DNA of 64,000 nt from Bdellovibrionales bacterium (GTDB taxonomy: Bacteria; Bdellovibrionota; Bdellovibrionia; Bdellovibrionales; UBA1609), in the NCBI GenBank assembly GCA_019637855.1, contig JAHBUX010000007.1, positions 103,211-167,210 on the forward strand, written 5' to 3'. Position numbers and translations under genes: made by a program. Position 1 is the first letter of the stretch. Each line of letters begins with the position of its first letter. The notes beneath the pieces are model-generated. The model was not told the DNA's origin, did not search any database, and was given only the letters and a program-made list of their open reading frames with translations. Of this stretch, positions 47,135 to 54,603 are shown piece by piece.

Positions 47135-48993
47135 TTTCCACCCTCGAGGCTATCGAGCACCTGCTTCACATGCTCGCGGATCTTTTCTGCCGATGCCGGC
47201 TTGCGCTGACTTGGCGCCGTATCCATCATCGCGGAGAGTTGATTGAAACCTTTGGGCGAGAGGGAATCCCAGTTCATCAAATGGCGCGCCACTTTCATGG
47301 CCAGCTCAGGATTTTTTGTTTCAGCCAAACGCGCGAAAAGTAAATTGCCCGTCTTGACCCAGGCCTCTTTGGAGGAAAAGCCATTCCACAGAGCCGTGAT
47401 CTCCTCCATCTGGCGAGGCGTTGCGAATTGCAACCAGCGACGCACGGCTTCGATACGCAGGGGTTCGGGGGTTCCTTCCGCTTGAATCACTTTGGCAAAT
47501 AGGGCGGCTGCCGCCGAACGATCTTCGCGCTGACGCTTTAGGTTGGCGCGAAAGAAGGCCTGCCAGTTTTCGTCTTTGGCCTCGTCACTGAGTTTCAGGT
47601 AATCCACTTGCGCCGTGGCATTGCATTCTCTCGCCATCACCTGCGCCAAAGCGGCGGGCGCCGTTGTAAACTGTGTCTCACCACTAAGCTTCACTTGCGT
47701 ACAGGCCGCGCCCTCAAGAGCGGCACAACCGTTTTGCAACTGTTGCACGCACATCCAGGCGCTGACATCTTCGCGATCTTCATCGGGAAGCGCGACCACC
47801 GCCTGTTGCAAGGCGACTTGTGATTCGTTATCGCGGAAACTGTTAAACAGAGCTTTTACTCTTTGTACGAGGCTGAAGTTGGCCAACTCACGACGGCTGC
47901 CCAAGGCATCGAGCATCTGCAGGGCATGGGCGTACTGGGCCTGCTTCATATAGTGACGCACGCCCCACACTTCCAAATAGCCGCTGCCTTTCGGAGCTGA
48001 ACGCAGCACTTGCTCCACCGCTCCCCAGTCCTCATCCGACCAGGCGGTGACCAGTTGGCTCATGGCACATTCGACGGCTTCGGGCGCATCTTCACACACT
48101 TTGTCCAGATAAGAGTTGGAGACTTCGGCGTCGTCCGCATACACAAACGCCTGCGCCAAGTAGGTCACCGATCCAATCGGTGTTTGCAAAGCGACTTCGC
48201 GCTCGACCTCCGACTCCAAGCACGGGCGATCCACCAATCCTGCCGCGTAAAGCGACATCGCCATATTTAAGCGCGTGTGATCGGCCTCAGTGTCTTCTTC
48301 CATGTGCTGTGAAACTGCCTCGCACTCAACGATCTCACGATCGCTCACGGAGAGAAAGGCGTGTTCAATGCGCATACGCTCAGCCGTGCCCCGCACTTCG
48401 ATAAATGTGACAAGTGCGAGCAGCGCCAAACATGTCGCAAAAATGCCGCGCACGAGACCTTGCTCAACCAAAGTTGGAGTTGACACTCCAAGTGCCGAAC
48501 GCGTCACCACAACCGTATCCGCCGCGCGATCATGGAGTGGGCGACGACGTTCGTTTGAAAACACGGCCAACCAAGGAAGCCCAAGGCAAAGGACTTCAAG
48601 AGTGAAAATGAGCGAACGTATGAAGCAATCCCACAGCGCCAGCGGCGCCGAGCCAAACACCGGTACGACTTCAACTCCAAGCACCCGCTTACCGGCTGTG
48701 GTGCCAAACCAAAACAGCGACAGCGTTTGATAGGCCATGATCACAATCGCGGCCATAAGGAGAAGCGAAACGCCAAGGACAAAAAGATCCGGATCCGAGT
48801 TGAGGATGAAGCTGGTGGTGAGGTTTCGCTTCAAAGGCGCACTCAGCAAAAGATACGTCGGCGTCAATAGAATGCAAAAATCGATGATGGCCGCCGCCAA
48901 GCGATCCAGAGGACGTGCGAAACGCAGAGCCTTCTCTTGCGTGATTTCAATTTTCGGTGGGCGCTTGGAGGCGCTCCAATCCGGAATGACCAT
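47131..48993 (-). CDS. RDD-family membrane protein with TPR-like C-terminal region
   Basis: 620 residues. The N-terminal RDD domain has FARPLDRLAAAIIDFCILL (the R-x-x-D pattern), FWFGTTAGKRVLGVEVV and RPLHDRAADTVVV, with four hydrophobic segments. A fifth hydrophobic segment at about 187-205 (GIFATCLALLALVTFIEV) leads to a 400-residue soluble helical region with TPR-like repeats (VTYLAQAFVYADDAEVSNSY, WGVRHYMKQAQYAHALQML, FRANLKRQREDRSAAAALFA). Several Cys (CEAVS, CLESE, CEDAPEAVECAM, CVQQLQNGCAALEGAAC) suggest that this part is periplasmic with disulfides. RDD proteins have unclear, possibly transport, roles. It overlaps the rhomboid gene by 4 nt. Confidence 0.8.
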   Translation of the reverse strand: MVIPDWSASKRPPKIEITQEKALRFARPLDRLAAAIIDFCILLTPTYLLLSAPLKRNLTTSFILNSDPDLFVLGVSLLLMAAIVIMAYQTLSLFWFGTTAGKRVLGVEVVPVFGSAPLALWDCFIRSLIFTLEVLCLGLPWLAVFSNERRRPLHDRAADTVVVTRSALGVSTPTLVEQGLVRGIFATCLALLALVTFIEVRGTAERMRIEHAFLSVSDREIVECEAVSQHMEEDTEADHTRLNMAMSLYAAGLVDRPCLESEVEREVALQTPIGSVTYLAQAFVYADDAEVSNSYLDKVCEDAPEAVECAMSQLVTAWSDEDWGAVEQVLRSAPKGSGYLEVWGVRHYMKQAQYAHALQMLDALGSRRELANFSLVQRVKALFNSFRDNESQVALQQAVVALPDEDREDVSAWMCVQQLQNGCAALEGAACTQVKLSGETQFTTAPAALAQVMARECNATAQVDYLKLSDEAKDENWQAFFRANLKRQREDRSAAAALFAKVIQAEGTPEPLRIEAVRRWLQFATPRQMEEITALWNGFSSKEAWVKTGNLLFARLAETKNPELAMKVARHLMNWDSLSPKGFNQLSAMMDTAPSQRKPASAEKIREHVKQVLDSLEGGK

Positions 48994-49042
48994 AATGGAA
49001 CTTATCGGATTAAGAGCGCTTTCACTGAGGGCTAGCTGCGAA

Positions 49043-49786
49043 TTACAGCTGCGTCGGCTCGACTTTTAGCGAGAGCAGACGTTTGTGCTGGTCGAGTTCG
49101 AAGCGCGCTTCGGCCTTAGGCTTTTCGTCCTGGCCATAGAGAGCATAGGCTTCGATGGTTTTGTCATTGACCGTTTGAATCGACTTGAGCTTGGCGCCCG
49201 TGTAACCGTGAGCCATCAAGCCGCCGTAGTCGTTCAAAAACTTGTTGCGATTTAAGATGTACGAGGGAGCGCTGCTGCCCGCGTTCTGCAAAAGAATGCT
49301 GTCGATCTCATGAGCGCCCTGGCGGAAAGTGATGGTGTATTTTTCTTCCAAAGTACCCCAGCGCAGTTTCTCTTCGATAGTGGCAGGACGACCCACTTGA
49401 ATGGCAGCGACCGCGCGCTTTACAGGCGAAGCGAGGCTTTCCGCCAATTCCTTTTCCCAAGCGCTATCACGTTGTTGCGATGAATGCAGGTTCACGCTGG
49501 CCAAGCCACGGCCGACGGTGGCGTTGGAAGCCATGGTGGCGGAGGACGTGGCTTCACTGTTTTGAAAGGCGTAACGATTGACGGCGCCGGTGGCAAGAAT
49601 GATGGCCAAGACCGTGCCAGCTAAGTTCTTCTTCGAGCTGCGCTTCTTTGGCTTGGCGGCGGCGGCCGCTTTGGCCGTAGGAACAGGCGGAACAGTGGAA
49701 TGATCAGCGACAGATTCGCTCTCCTTGCGTTTGAGGCCAGGAAACTGAATCACATTGTTGGGCACCTGATTCTTTTTGTCGTCCAT
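49043..49786 (-). CDS. Single-pass membrane protein of unknown function
   Basis: 247 residues from the ATG at 49784-49786 with GGAGG upstream; the longer frame from 49855 adds a leader without support. A polar N terminus (MDDKKNQVPNNVIQFPG) and Ala/Lys-rich linker precede one transmembrane segment (NLAGTVLAIILATGAV). The remainder is periplasmic: a low-complexity Ser/Thr region, then a beta-rich domain with EEKYTITFRQGAHEIDSILL, SYILNRNKFLNDYGGLMAHG and KTIEAYALYGQDEKPKAEARF. No family recognised. It precedes the RDD-rhomboid pair on the same strand, 49 nt away. Confidence 0.65.
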   Translation of the reverse strand: MDDKKNQVPNNVIQFPGLKRKESESVADHSTVPPVPTAKAAAAAKPKKRSSKKNLAGTVLAIILATGAVNRYAFQNSEATSSATMASNATVGRGLASVNLHSSQQRDSAWEKELAESLASPVKRAVAAIQVGRPATIEEKLRWGTLEEKYTITFRQGAHEIDSILLQNAGSSAPSYILNRNKFLNDYGGLMAHGYTGAKLKSIQTVNDKTIEAYALYGQDEKPKAEARFELDQHKRLLSLKVEPTQL

Positions 49787-50175
49787 TGTTCTTCCTCCCT
49801 TGCTCCCCTGTAGAGCGAGAGACATGCCTGCTCTAAGCGCTTTGAAGAGGTGCACAGCGCGAAGATTCTGTGCACCTGCCCGCGAAGATCGTCACAACTC
49901 GCGTCTCAAAATGAGACGCGCACCAGTTTCACGAGAGTTGCGTGATCACGCGCGCTTCTTCTTGCATCGGAATATGAGGCGCGGAATTCAAGCGAGAGGT
50001 TCTACAATGGCGGCGCTGAGCTTGAGTCTATTTCACAATGAGACAGTTGACGTGGTGTCGATCTAGTCGGCACTGTCTGGCCTATCGCCATCGTCTGGCA
50101 ATATAGGCCGCCTTTGTTCGTCCACTCTTTGCAGTGCTTAGTAATGTTCCAGGGTGCATCAGAGGGGCTTATAGT
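49787..50175. other. 389-base divergent intergenic region with two hairpins
   Basis: No gene seen. It contains a perfect 10-bp inverted repeat (arms 49848-49857 and 49868-49877) and a 7-bp one (GCGTCTC 49901-49907, GAGACGC 49913-49919). They lie between divergent genes and could be operators or leader hairpins of the minus-strand gene. Confidence 0.5.
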
Positions 50176-50748
50176 TTGTTAAAAATTTTAAGCACATTTT
50201 TAATGCTAGCTCTGCTCTCGCCGTCGAGCCATGCGCAAGACATCGGTGACGTGTGCGGCATTCGCCCGGATCTCTGTGACGACAATGGTTCACAGCCTTC
50301 CAATGAGCGCCGCCCTTCGGCTCGCAAGGCCAACAAAGCGGCTCGCCACCAGTTAAAGCAACAGAAACGCCAGCAGCGCTCAGTCAAACGCTCGGTCAAA
50401 CGCCAGACCAGCAACAAGAGGTGCCGCAAGGCCGGAGAACCCTACAGATTAAATAATGTCGATTTACCTATTTGCGGTACCAACAGCAGTAGCGCGAGCG
50501 ATGTCAAAAGCGAGCGCGGGCGTCATCCATCAAGCGCCATCAACATCGACGCGTACATGAACTCAAACGCCAATCATCCCGCATTTGCGCGGCGCTTGGG
50601 TGATCGGCAAAACGCGTTCCAAGAGACGGTGAAGCCGGCCGTTATGGGATTGCCGAGCCAGGACTCCGGCGTGGCGGCCAGCGCGACCGAAGCCGCGCCC
50701 CTCGCTGCCGCTCCCGACACGGGCACCAACAGCTCTGCCGGCAACTAA
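50176..50748 (+). CDS. Exported basic low-complexity protein
   Basis: 190 residues from a TTG at 50176, chosen because AGAGGGG lies 8 nt upstream and a signal peptide (LKILSTFLMLALLSPSSHA) follows at once; a GTG at 50134 would add 14 residues. After cleavage the protein has a Cys pair (DVCGIRPDLCDD), then a strongly basic stretch rich in Lys, Arg and Gln (HQLKQQKRQQRSVKRSVKRQ), another Cys pair (KRCRKAG, LPICGTN) and an Ala/Ser-rich tail. The basic patch could bind nucleic acid, peptidoglycan or lipopolysaccharide. No family recognised. Confidence 0.55.
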   Translation: MLKILSTFLMLALLSPSSHAQDIGDVCGIRPDLCDDNGSQPSNERRPSARKANKAARHQLKQQKRQQRSVKRSVKRQTSNKRCRKAGEPYRLNNVDLPICGTNSSSASDVKSERGRHPSSAINIDAYMNSNANHPAFARRLGDRQNAFQETVKPAVMGLPSQDSGVAASATEAAPLAAAPDTGTNSSAGN

Positions 50749-50764
50749 TAGAGCCAATCGGGTC

Positions 50765-50793
50765 TTGCCATTTGCTTCGCCTGTTCTTACGAT
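50765..50793 (+). promoter_or_regulatory. Sigma-70-like promoter for a leaderless mRNA
   Basis: TTGCCA (50765-50770), 17-bp spacer, TACGAT (50788-50793), then 6 nt to the ATG at 50800. No Shine-Dalgarno sequence. Confidence 0.6.
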
Positions 50794-50799
50794 TTAACT

Positions 50800-51831
50800 A
50801 TGGTCCAGCTACTTCTTTCTTTTTTCAGCTGTCTGGCCTTCGCGCAAACCGCCGCACTCATGGAGGCCGAGCTAAATAAAAAGCCGGATAGCGTGCGGCT
50901 GCGCCAAGAGGTCGCTACTCTGTATTTTTCCGAGGGTAAGCCCGACAAAGTCATAGAACTGCTCAATGCGTACACCGATCGTATCGATGACAGTGGCTTC
51001 TTGTTGCTGGCCAGCGCCTATGGCAGCAAGACAGACCACTACAACGAAGTGCGCGTGCTCAAGATCCTGACCGCTCGCAAAGCCGAGAACGTGAAGTATC
51101 GCATGATTCTGGGCCAAGCCTATATTAAGCAGGCCAATAAAAACCCCAATTCCGACGTCTATCGCGATCTGATCACTTCGGGCGTGCAAGAGCTACGCTT
51201 AGGCTTGAAGATCAACCCTAAATTCAAGCCGGCCTACGATCTGTTGCTCAACACGCTTCTCCAACACAAGAACAACAACGAAGCTCGCGAAGTCTTGATC
51301 GAAGGAATCAATCTTTTCGGTGCAAGGCCCGAACTGTATCGTGAACTATGCCGCTTGGATTCGAATGACGGCTTTATTGAAGATGCCGTGAAACATTGCC
51401 GCGAGAGCATTCGTCTTTCGCCCAATTTCCCCGACCACTACGTCTATCTGACCCAGTCTCTGTTCGACAAAGACGAGGACCAGCAAGCTGAGCGCACCAT
51501 TGTGAATGCAGCGAAGCGCTTCCCCCGCTCCGAGTTCGTGCAGTGGGCGGCGGGCAAGCTGTTCTTACAAAAGAAAAACTTTCCGGTGGCCGCACGCTAC
51601 TTTAAAACAGCGGTGAAGGCGGATCCAAAACAGTCACGCTCGCAGTTCGGTGCGGCGCAAGCCCTCTACGAATCAGGCGCGGAGGCGGAGTCGCTGGAGT
51701 ATTTCATTAGTGCCTGCAAAAGCGATCACAAATCGCTAGATACGTTTTTCGCGGCCGGTGCCCGTTTGAAACAAAAAGGCGACAACACGCTGGGCGCCAA
51801 GTTCACGCAAGCCGCAAACACTTGCCGTTAG
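50800..51831 (+). CDS. Exported TPR protein
   Basis: 343 residues with a short signal peptide (MVQLLLSFFSCLAFAQTAA). The rest is TPR-like throughout: KPDSVRLRQEVATLYFSEGK, NPKFKPAYDLLLNTLLQHKN, FIEDAVKHCRESIRLSPNFP, DEDQQAERTIVNAAKRFPRS, NFPVAARYFKTAVKADPKQS, GAEAESLEYFISACKSDHKS and a last repeat; about eight or nine units in all. TPR solenoids mediate protein contacts, here in the periplasm. The start has no ribosome site but a good promoter 6 nt upstream. It converges with the S41 protease gene, 17 nt apart. Confidence 0.8.
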   Translation: MVQLLLSFFSCLAFAQTAALMEAELNKKPDSVRLRQEVATLYFSEGKPDKVIELLNAYTDRIDDSGFLLLASAYGSKTDHYNEVRVLKILTARKAENVKYRMILGQAYIKQANKNPNSDVYRDLITSGVQELRLGLKINPKFKPAYDLLLNTLLQHKNNNEAREVLIEGINLFGARPELYRELCRLDSNDGFIEDAVKHCRESIRLSPNFPDHYVYLTQSLFDKDEDQQAERTIVNAAKRFPRSEFVQWAAGKLFLQKKNFPVAARYFKTAVKADPKQSRSQFGAAQALYESGAEAESLEYFISACKSDHKSLDTFFAAGARLKQKGDNTLGAKFTQAANTCR

Positions 51832-51848
51832 AGACCTGAGCGCGGCAT

Positions 51849-53060
51849 TTAGTTACGCAGGCTCTCTTCAATCCAACTGTCGCGACCGGAAAGCGAAACC
51901 CCTCGATCATAAAACAGTTCCTTTTGCGGGAACACGCCTTCGCCCTCAAGTTCATGGCGTTGACGATTGAGGAAAACCGCCTCGGGAATTGAAAAGCTAT
52001 AGCCGTTGCCCAGAGTGGCCAGGTCGTACCAAACAGCCAGAACTACGTCTCCCGCCGAAGGCTGTCCCCATACGCGCGAGCCGGGGCGGAACTTCATCGC
52101 GTCAGCGAAGATTTCCGCGGTGGAAGATGTTTCGTTGGAAATCAGCACGGTCACTTTGCCGCGATAGCAACCATAGTCTTTGAACGTGCGCAGCCCGATG
52201 CTGCGGTATAACTCCAGTTCGCGTAACTGATGGGCATCGACCACGTTGTCATCGAAGGCTGCTTTTTCGACGCCCAATTTACGCGGCTGCACCAGGCGAC
52301 CGATCAAACGCTCTGCACACTCGAACGACGACAAGGCTCGCAGCATAGCTACAAAGTTTCCACCCGCGTTTTCGCGGATATCGATGATCACGTGCTTGTA
52401 CGGCTGTAACTGCTGTACCACCTGCCGCCAAGCTTTGGGGTCGAAGAATTCGGCGCGGAAGCTGGAGATGGTCAAAAGAGCGGTGTCGTTTTTTAGCGAC
52501 GTCACCGTGGGTGAGGCATCGATCACCAGCGGCGAAGGTGCGAGCGTGAGATCCAGCTCTTGCTCGCCTCGTTTTATTTTGAAAATCCCCGAGCGGCGCT
52601 CAGCTCCCCAAGGGGTGACCTGTTCAATTCCCGGCAAAGACACAATGACGTCACCGGGTTTGACTCCCGCCTTCTCAGCGGAGCTGCCCTGGAAAACCCG
52701 ATAGACGATCAACAGCTCTTCCACATAGCGCGAGCGAATACCCGTGTCAGTGGATTCCCCCTTCCACATTTTGCGGTCTTCGGCGGGCGTGTAGATGGAA
52801 AAGTGCGACACCGACAAAGTGTTCATCAGATTTTGCATCTGCTCGACCAAACGGTCGGCACGGATGAAGACGGGGATCTGCGTGGCCTGTAGACGACAGA
52901 GGCGCACCCAGTTTTGCAGTTTTTCGTTTTCTTTGTAAAAGCGTTCGGCGGTGAGATCGCAGATGGAGCGGTAGACATCGCGGTTGCGACCGGCTTTGGT
53001 CAATGTGACGCCGAGAAGAATGCAACCAACGAACAGCAGAAAAAGCAAAAGCCGACGCAT
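51849..53060 (-). CDS. S41-family (tail-specific-like) protease with PDZ domain
   Basis: 403 residues with an N-terminal hydrophobic signal or anchor (LLLFLLFVGCILLGVTL). A PDZ-like domain lies at about 120-180 (YRVFQGSSAEKAGVKPGDVIVSLPG). The peptidase core has VIIDIRENAGGNF and the nucleophile region NETSSTAEIFADAM, followed by VWGQPSAGD. In classic CtpA/Tsp enzymes a Lys sits in the last motif (FGKG); here that site reads SAGD, as in S41 members that lack the Ser-Lys dyad. It should process or degrade periplasmic proteins. It is downstream of the Fis-type gene with its own promoter in the 41-nt gap. Confidence 0.85.
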   Translation of the reverse strand: MRRLLLFLLFVGCILLGVTLTKAGRNRDVYRSICDLTAERFYKENEKLQNWVRLCRLQATQIPVFIRADRLVEQMQNLMNTLSVSHFSIYTPAEDRKMWKGESTDTGIRSRYVEELLIVYRVFQGSSAEKAGVKPGDVIVSLPGIEQVTPWGAERRSGIFKIKRGEQELDLTLAPSPLVIDASPTVTSLKNDTALLTISSFRAEFFDPKAWRQVVQQLQPYKHVIIDIRENAGGNFVAMLRALSSFECAERLIGRLVQPRKLGVEKAAFDDNVVDAHQLRELELYRSIGLRTFKDYGCYRGKVTVLISNETSSTAEIFADAMKFRPGSRVWGQPSAGDVVLAVWYDLATLGNGYSFSIPEAVFLNRQRHELEGEGVFPQKELFYDRGVSLSGRDSWIEESLRN

Positions 53061-53067
53061 GATCTAT

Positions 53068-53097
53068 ACTATGACGTCGGCTTTCACATTAGGTCAA
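53068..53097 (-). promoter_or_regulatory. Promoter for a probable leaderless S41 protease mRNA
   Basis: On the minus strand TTGACC (53092-53097), 18-bp spacer, CATAGT (53068-53073), then 7 nt to the ATG at 53060. No Shine-Dalgarno sequence is present. Confidence 0.5.
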
Positions 53098-53101
53098 TTC
53101 G

Positions 53102-53533
53102 TTAAGCAGCACGCTTTTTGCGAGCGCTCGACGGATCGATATTGTATTGCTTCACTTTGCGATAAAGAGTCGCGCGGCCGATGCCCAGAGCTTTTGCGGC
53201 TTCAGTCAGGTTACCGCCGAATTCATGGATCGCGTTTTCTATAGCGATGCTCTCGAGCTCATTGATCGTGCGAACTTTGCCACCGTCTTCCGAACCCAAA
53301 GAAGGTTGCGGAAACTGCAAAATCTTAGCACCTTCATTGATCGGGTTCATGCCTACGCTCAGAGCCGGCATTTCGCCCATCAGCCGTTGACGGCTACCGG
53401 GATCTTGCAGATTCTTCGCCCACTCGTTGGGAGTGAACACATGTACTGTGCATCCCATTCCCTGGCTCAAAGTCTTGAGCTTCTCGCACTGATCGCGATC
53501 GTCTCCGACTAGAACCACCATTGTACGTGCCAT
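53102..53533 (-). CDS. Fis/NtrC-type helix-turn-helix regulator
   Basis: 143 residues from the ATG at 53531-53533 with GGAGG 8 nt upstream; the longer frame from 53599 is not needed. The N-terminal part (ARTMVVLVGDDRDQCEKL) looks like a shortened receiver-like fold but lacks a clear phospho-acceptor site. The C terminus is an HTH_8 (Fis) domain: ELESIAIENAIHEFGGN, then LTEAAKALGIGRATLYRKVK, and a basic tail SSARKKRAA. This domain is normally the DNA-binding end of sigma-54 activators; here the AAA module is absent, so it probably binds DNA as a stand-alone regulator or nucleoid factor. Long hairpins lie upstream. Confidence 0.85.
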   Translation of the reverse strand: MARTMVVLVGDDRDQCEKLKTLSQGMGCTVHVFTPNEWAKNLQDPGSRQRLMGEMPALSVGMNPINEGAKILQFPQPSLGSEDGGKVRTINELESIAIENAIHEFGGNLTEAAKALGIGRATLYRKVKQYNIDPSSARKKRAA

Positions 53534-53730
53534 TTTAAAACCTCCGCCTGGTTTACTGTGTGGCAGGAGTCCCCCCTGCCGTATTTCAATGTAAGCCAAT
53601 CGTGGCTCACATAGACTCTATCGGCGGCTCACGATGAGAATTTAAGGAAAAAAGTGCCTAGACCTTCTCAAACTGGGATAAGTATCTGAAACCACGTACG
53701 TTTACTTTTGAGCCACCCCGGCAACCCTTG

Positions 53731-53813
53731 CCGGCGGTAGGGCCTAACATTTCCGGAAATATACGCGACTTCAAGTCGCGTATATTTCCGGAAATGTTAG
53801 GCCCTACCGCCGG
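53731..53813. repeat. Long perfect palindrome, family A copy 2
   Basis: Arms 53731-53771 and 53773-53813 pair perfectly over 41 bp around a single central base. The arms contain the nested palindrome ATTTCCGGAAAT. It is the same family as 18050-18149: 31 of 33 shared bases, with both differences compensated. It lies in the 369-base gap between 53533 and 53903, which otherwise holds only a terminator and the regulator's leader. Confidence 0.9.
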
Positions 53814-53836
53814 ATGTCCGTCCCAGGCAAAAATGA

Positions 53837-53864
53837 AATGAGGGCTGATCTCTCAGCCCTCATT
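53837..53864 (-). terminator. Rho-independent terminator
   Basis: A perfect 12-bp stem (arms 53837-53848 and 53853-53864), 4-nt loop, followed on the minus strand by TTTCATTTTT. It ends the 53903-54343 transcript. Confidence 0.9.
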
Positions 53865-53902
53865 CAGAAGCGACTATTATTTAAGTATTTAAGCGTCTTC
53901 AG

Positions 53903-54343
53903 TTAGCGGCGGCCCGACTTGATCTTCACCTGCATCTTCGAGATTAGGTGCACGGCCATTTTCTCTTGCACTTTGCACATCTTCAACTCGTCACGACGAT
54001 AGGAGCGCTGGGAAGGCGTCAACGTACCGGTCTCAAGCTCCATTTCATAATCCAGTTTCGACGAGCGAATGCCTTCGAGCTCTTTGGTCTGCTGTTTGAA
54101 CAGTTTGTTCACGCCGCTCAAGGGAGCTACATCCAACCACTCCTCTTTGTTCTTATACCAACTCAGCATGCGCAAAAAGCGAGCTTTGTTCTTGGCCAAA
54201 GTGAAGCGCGGATACTGGTTCTCATCGAGATCGAGGATATTGTCGATTTGGTCTAAAAGATGGAAATCATCATCAACGTCTGTGTTCTGCAGGACGGGTT
54301 TTACATCTTGAGGTTTTCTAACTAAATCGACATTGTTTAACAT
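53903..54343 (-). CDS. Hypothetical cytosolic helical protein
   Basis: 146 residues with GGAGG 5 nt before the ATG. The sequence is charged and helical, with no signal or membrane segment: DDDFHLLDQIDNILDLDENQ, FTLAKNKARFLRMLSWYKNK, and a basic C-terminal part (RSYRRDELKMCKVQEKMAV, VKIKSGRR). It forms a single-gene unit with its own terminator. The 260-base gap before the next gene (54344-54603) contains an AT-rich stretch that could be its promoter. No family recognised. Confidence 0.65.
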   Translation of the reverse strand: MLNNVDLVRKPQDVKPVLQNTDVDDDFHLLDQIDNILDLDENQYPRFTLAKNKARFLRMLSWYKNKEEWLDVAPLSGVNKLFKQQTKELEGIRSSKLDYEMELETGTLTPSQRSYRRDELKMCKVQEKMAVHLISKMQVKIKSGRR

Positions 54344-54603
54344 CTATCCTCCGGGTAAGCCGTCAGCGCCTTAAAGCCACGTTGAACGAGCAGTCTTGTA
54401 CATCTAAGCACGGATTCGTCTATTTGTTTGTATATACTTCAAATTTTCGCATTCTTCAATGCACGCGGTAATAAGAAGTGTGTGAACCGGTAGGCTTCTA
54501 GCATACCGGAAGACACATTGCATTAGATGGCGGCAGATTTTGAAAAATTCTCCAGCTGCAAACGTCATGGACTTCACGTGGAAACTGCTTTGAAGTATCG
54601 GGA

